Source: Acidobacteriota bacterium | GTDB lineage: Bacteria; Acidobacteriota; Terriglobia; Terriglobales; Acidobacteriaceae | DNA length: 35,307 nucleotides | Direction of reading: 5' to 3' | Assembly: GCA_003225455.1 (NCBI GenBank) | Contig: QIAB01000075.1 | Location: 10,067-45,373 of the forward strand | Part shown: piece by piece, positions 33,881 through 35,307 of the stretch | How positions within the stretch are numbered: position 1 is the first letter of the stretch | How the letters are laid out: every line of letters starts with the position of its first letter | Notes under the pieces: generated by a model | Told to the model about the DNA's origin: nothing | The model's input: the letters and a program-made list of their open reading frames with translations, nothing else | Databases searched by the model: none | Translations under genes and position numbers: made by a program

Positions 33881-34126
33881 ATGGCGGAACCAAGCTACGA
33901 AGAACTTAAAGCCCGTCTGGCTGAACTGGAAAAGCAACAGGGCACGCGACGCACCGGCAGCCTCGAATTCCGCGTCGGCGAGAAGGGCGGGGTAAGCGTC
34001 TACGGTCTTGGCCGTTTTCCGGTAACGTTATATTACGAACAGTGGATCCGTCTGCTGGACTCCTCCGACAAACTTCGCGAATTCCTTGAGGAAAACAAAT
34101 CCAAGCTCAAACTCAAAGGCCAGTAG
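33881..34126 (+). CDS. Small conserved protein of unknown function
   Basis: An 81-residue protein: a short coiled-coil-like helix (YEELKARLAELEKQQ), then LEFRVGEKGGVSVYGLGRFPVTLYYEQW, then a charged helix (LREFLEENKSKLKLKG). I recognise the central EKGGVSVYGLGRFPVTLY block as widely conserved in small hypothetical proteins, without known function. It starts 28 nt after the tRNA CCA end and overlaps the next gene by 41 bases if that gene starts at TTG 34086. Confidence 0.72.
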   Translation: MAEPSYEELKARLAELEKQQGTRRTGSLEFRVGEKGGVSVYGLGRFPVTLYYEQWIRLLDSSDKLREFLEENKSKLKLKGQ

Positions 34127-34469
34127 TTTCGACGGCGAGCAGTACCTGTACCTGACCACTTGCGGCCGTAAGTCCGGCCTCCCTCGTGAAATCGAAATCT
34201 GGTTTACGCACCACAACGGCCGCTTTTACGTGATCGCCGAGTACAAGACTTCCCATTGGGTGCAAAACCTGCGTGCGAATCCGGCAGCCAAAGTGCGAGT
34301 TGGAATGATCACGTTCCCGGTCGCAGCAAGAATCTTGTTGTCTAAGACCCAATCCGAACTTGAACGCCACGTCCAGAATCTCTCCCGCACGAAATACGAT
34401 TGGGGAGACGGGCTGGTCGTTGAGTTGGTTCCTGAAGAACCCAGCGGAATCATAGCGAAGACTAAATAA
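34086..34469 (+). CDS. Deazaflavin/F420-type nitroreductase-family (DUF385-like) protein
   Basis: Up to 127 residues. The core (QYLYLTTCGRKSGLPREIEIWF, YVIAEYKTSHWVQNLRANPAAKVRVG) matches the split-barrel family of deazaflavin-dependent nitroreductases; cofactor binding is inferred. There is no ATG in the plausible N-terminal stretch: TTG 34086 or a CTG near 34147 would be needed, so the start is uncertain and probably depends on coupled translation from the overlapping upstream gene. Confidence 0.7.
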   Translation: MRKTNPSSNSKASSFDGEQYLYLTTCGRKSGLPREIEIWFTHHNGRFYVIAEYKTSHWVQNLRANPAAKVRVGMITFPVAARILLSKTQSELERHVQNLSRTKYDWGDGLVVELVPEEPSGIIAKTK

Positions 34470-34471
34470 AA

Positions 34472-34496
34472 CCGGAGCAGCGTCTAGCTGCTCCGG
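34472..34496. terminator. Terminator between convergent genes, best oriented for the minus strand
   Basis: Perfect 10-bp stem CCGGAGCAGC / GCTGCTCCGG with loop GTCTA. On the minus strand it is followed by TTTTATTTA, as expected after the gene at 34519-34842. On the plus strand, after the gene ending at 34469, no T-run follows, so it may act weakly in that direction. Confidence 0.8.
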
Positions 34497-34518
34497 CCGG
34501 GCCCATCTGGCCTGTGCT

Positions 34519-34842
34519 TCAGGCCGCCAGGGTCTCCACGAATCTCTCGCACAGTGTGGTCTCGACGGTGTAGTGCTTGAAGGTCACTGGAGTCACGAGA
34601 TACGGCTTCAGGATCTCTTCCACTTTCGGATACGCCTCTCTCTCGTACTTCTCGACATCCCATTTCTCCATCCAGAGTGTGATCGTGATGACTTTTTCCG
34701 TCTTGTTCTCCGGGAAGAACGGCAGAAGCTCCAGGAATCCCTTTTGCTCCTTCAGTAGGGGCAGCACTTCGTTGCGAATCTTCTTTACGAACTCCTCTTT
34801 CTTCTCCAGTTTTCGAATAAATTCAACAATGCGTGCAAACAT
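34519..34842 (-). CDS. Small ABM-like (dimeric alpha/beta barrel) protein
   Basis: A 107-residue protein starting at ATG 34842 after a good AAAGGAGAG. It reads FARIVEFIRKLEKKEEFVKKI, LPLLKEQKGFLELLPFFPE, VITITLWMEKWDVEKYERE and a helix-strand end. This alternation fits the antibiotic-biosynthesis-monooxygenase-like fold, as in the gene at 6551, but the two proteins are not close. Very rich in Lys and Glu for this genome. No function assigned. It is followed by a clean terminator and seems to be a single-gene unit. Confidence 0.68.
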   Translation of the reverse strand: MFARIVEFIRKLEKKEEFVKKIRNEVLPLLKEQKGFLELLPFFPENKTEKVITITLWMEKWDVEKYEREAYPKVEEILKPYLVTPVTFKHYTVETTLCERFVETLAA

Positions 34843-35010
34843 GAGAGACTCTCCTTTCCAATTTTTGATCGGATTGGTGAGACCCGGAAGCTCTCGAAGA
34901 GGGGAGTTTTCGAGTCAACATCATCGTTGTAACGCTACGTCGCTAATTCAGCAAATTCAGTGATTGCGCGCACTCTCTCGCGTGACTCTAAGCACCGCAG
35001 CGAGCCAATC

Positions 35011-35016
35011 TATAAT
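35011..35016 (+). promoter_or_regulatory. TATAAT -10 hexamer in the region before the hydrolase
   Basis: A perfect -10 hexamer 83 nt before ATG 35099; no good -35 at 16-18 bases. Likely promoter of the hydrolase gene. The rest of the 256-base gap 34843-35098 holds only the dispersed repeat. Confidence 0.4.
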
Positions 35017-35043
35017 TGTTTTGTACTATGCGTGCTCGCCACA

Positions 35044-35069
35044 GAGAACAGAGAACTGGGAACTGGAAA
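35044..35069 (+). repeat. Dispersed GAGAAC-rich repeat, copy 2
   Basis: Second copy of the element at 29158-29186, here between genes, in the same orientation. Confidence 0.58.
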
Positions 35070-35098
35070 AATGAAAAGGGCCCCCCGGTAGAAAATTA

Positions 35099-35307
35099 AT
35101 GCGATCAGACGACATTCTCACCCTCGCACCTCCACCGGCGGATGTTCGTCTCGCCTATGGCAGCGATCCCAATCAATTTGGGGAATTGCGTCTGCCGAAG
35201 AGTACGCCCCCCTTTCCGATCGTTATGAATATCCACGGTGGCTTCTGGCGCGCAAAATACGACCTCAAACATGGCGGACATCTTTGCGCTGCCCTAACCG
35301 CCAAAGG
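35099..35307 (+). CDS. Alpha/beta hydrolase, N-terminal part (3' truncated)
   Basis: ATG 35099 opens a frame that runs off the right edge (69 codons visible). It reads LRLPKSTPPFPIVMNIHGGFWRAKYD: the HGG motif after a hydrophobic strand is the oxyanion-hole signature of the esterase/lipase (HSL-like) alpha/beta hydrolases. The catalytic serine, aspartate and histidine lie beyond the window. No signal peptide is seen, so it is probably cytoplasmic. No strong ribosome site precedes it. Confidence 0.75.
   Translation, partial: MRSDDILTLAPPPADVRLAYGSDPNQFGELRLPKSTPPFPIVMNIHGGFWRAKYDLKHGGHLCAALTAK

Noticed and set aside
33674-33937. 87-codon minus-strand frame with a GIEPVTSSLGSWRSTAEL-like stretch
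   Set aside because: This is the antisense translation of tRNA-Gly, a known source of spurious proteins.

Overview
The window looks like a chromosomal piece of a soil-type Acidobacteriota (probably class Terriglobia/Acidobacteriia). The basis is inference: GC-rich sequence (roughly 57% by eye), small secreted TPR and beta-propeller proteins, a PEP-CTERM-tagged protein, a glycine-rich TonB-family protein, and intergenic hairpin repeats of a type I associate with that phylum. No rRNA or marker gene here proves it. There is no phage, plasmid or CRISPR locus.

Layout. 1-605 is the 3' end of a kelch/galactose-oxidase-like protein. 602-1529 (minus) is a secreted transglutaminase-like gene broken by a frameshift. 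1703-5084 (minus) is the ileS-lspA pair, headed by a two-copy tandem repeat. 5464-6462 is a TonB-family protein closed by a clean terminator. 6551-8798 (minus) holds an ABM-domain protein, an SDR dehydrogenase and a virginiamycin-B-lyase-like propeller. 8947-11381 holds a secreted TPR protein and a PEP-CTERM protein whose start codon lies in a hairpin. 11885-12463 (minus) is a ParDE toxin-antitoxin pair with a three-half-site operator. 12770-13948 (minus) is glutaryl-CoA dehydrogenase. 14233-15087 is another secreted TPR-like protein.

The centre of the window, 15228 to about 26308, is a phosphate/polyphosphate island: pstS, a small secreted protein, ppk1, sixA, convergent ppx, a PIN/Phd toxin-antitoxin pair whose antitoxin is frameshifted, a CHAD-domain protein (a polyphosphate-binding family), then pstC-pstA-pstB-phoU. 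Upstream of both pstS and pstC there is a 7+4+7 direct repeat, TGTAACA-N4-TTTAACA and TTTAACA-N4-AGTAACA, with the geometry of a Pho box and the same 9-nt gap to a possible -10. Together these genes would take up phosphate, store it as polyphosphate, break it down and signal phosphate status. A secreted propeller-phosphoesterase (26390-29173) and a zinc-dependent phospholipase-C-like protein (32021-33262) may extend the phosphorus theme.

Between them lies the trehalose pair otsB-otsA (29584-31955), preceded by a long leader with four consecutive small stem-loops. From 33263 to 33852 there is a tRNA-Gly(CCC) gene preceded by two tandem 143-bp units. Each unit begins with the first 32 nt of the same tRNA and breaks exactly before the anticodon. 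The first unit carries a 163-bp MITE-like insertion with terminal inverted repeats and a putative 4-bp target duplication. The window ends with small conserved genes and the 5' end of an alpha/beta hydrolase.
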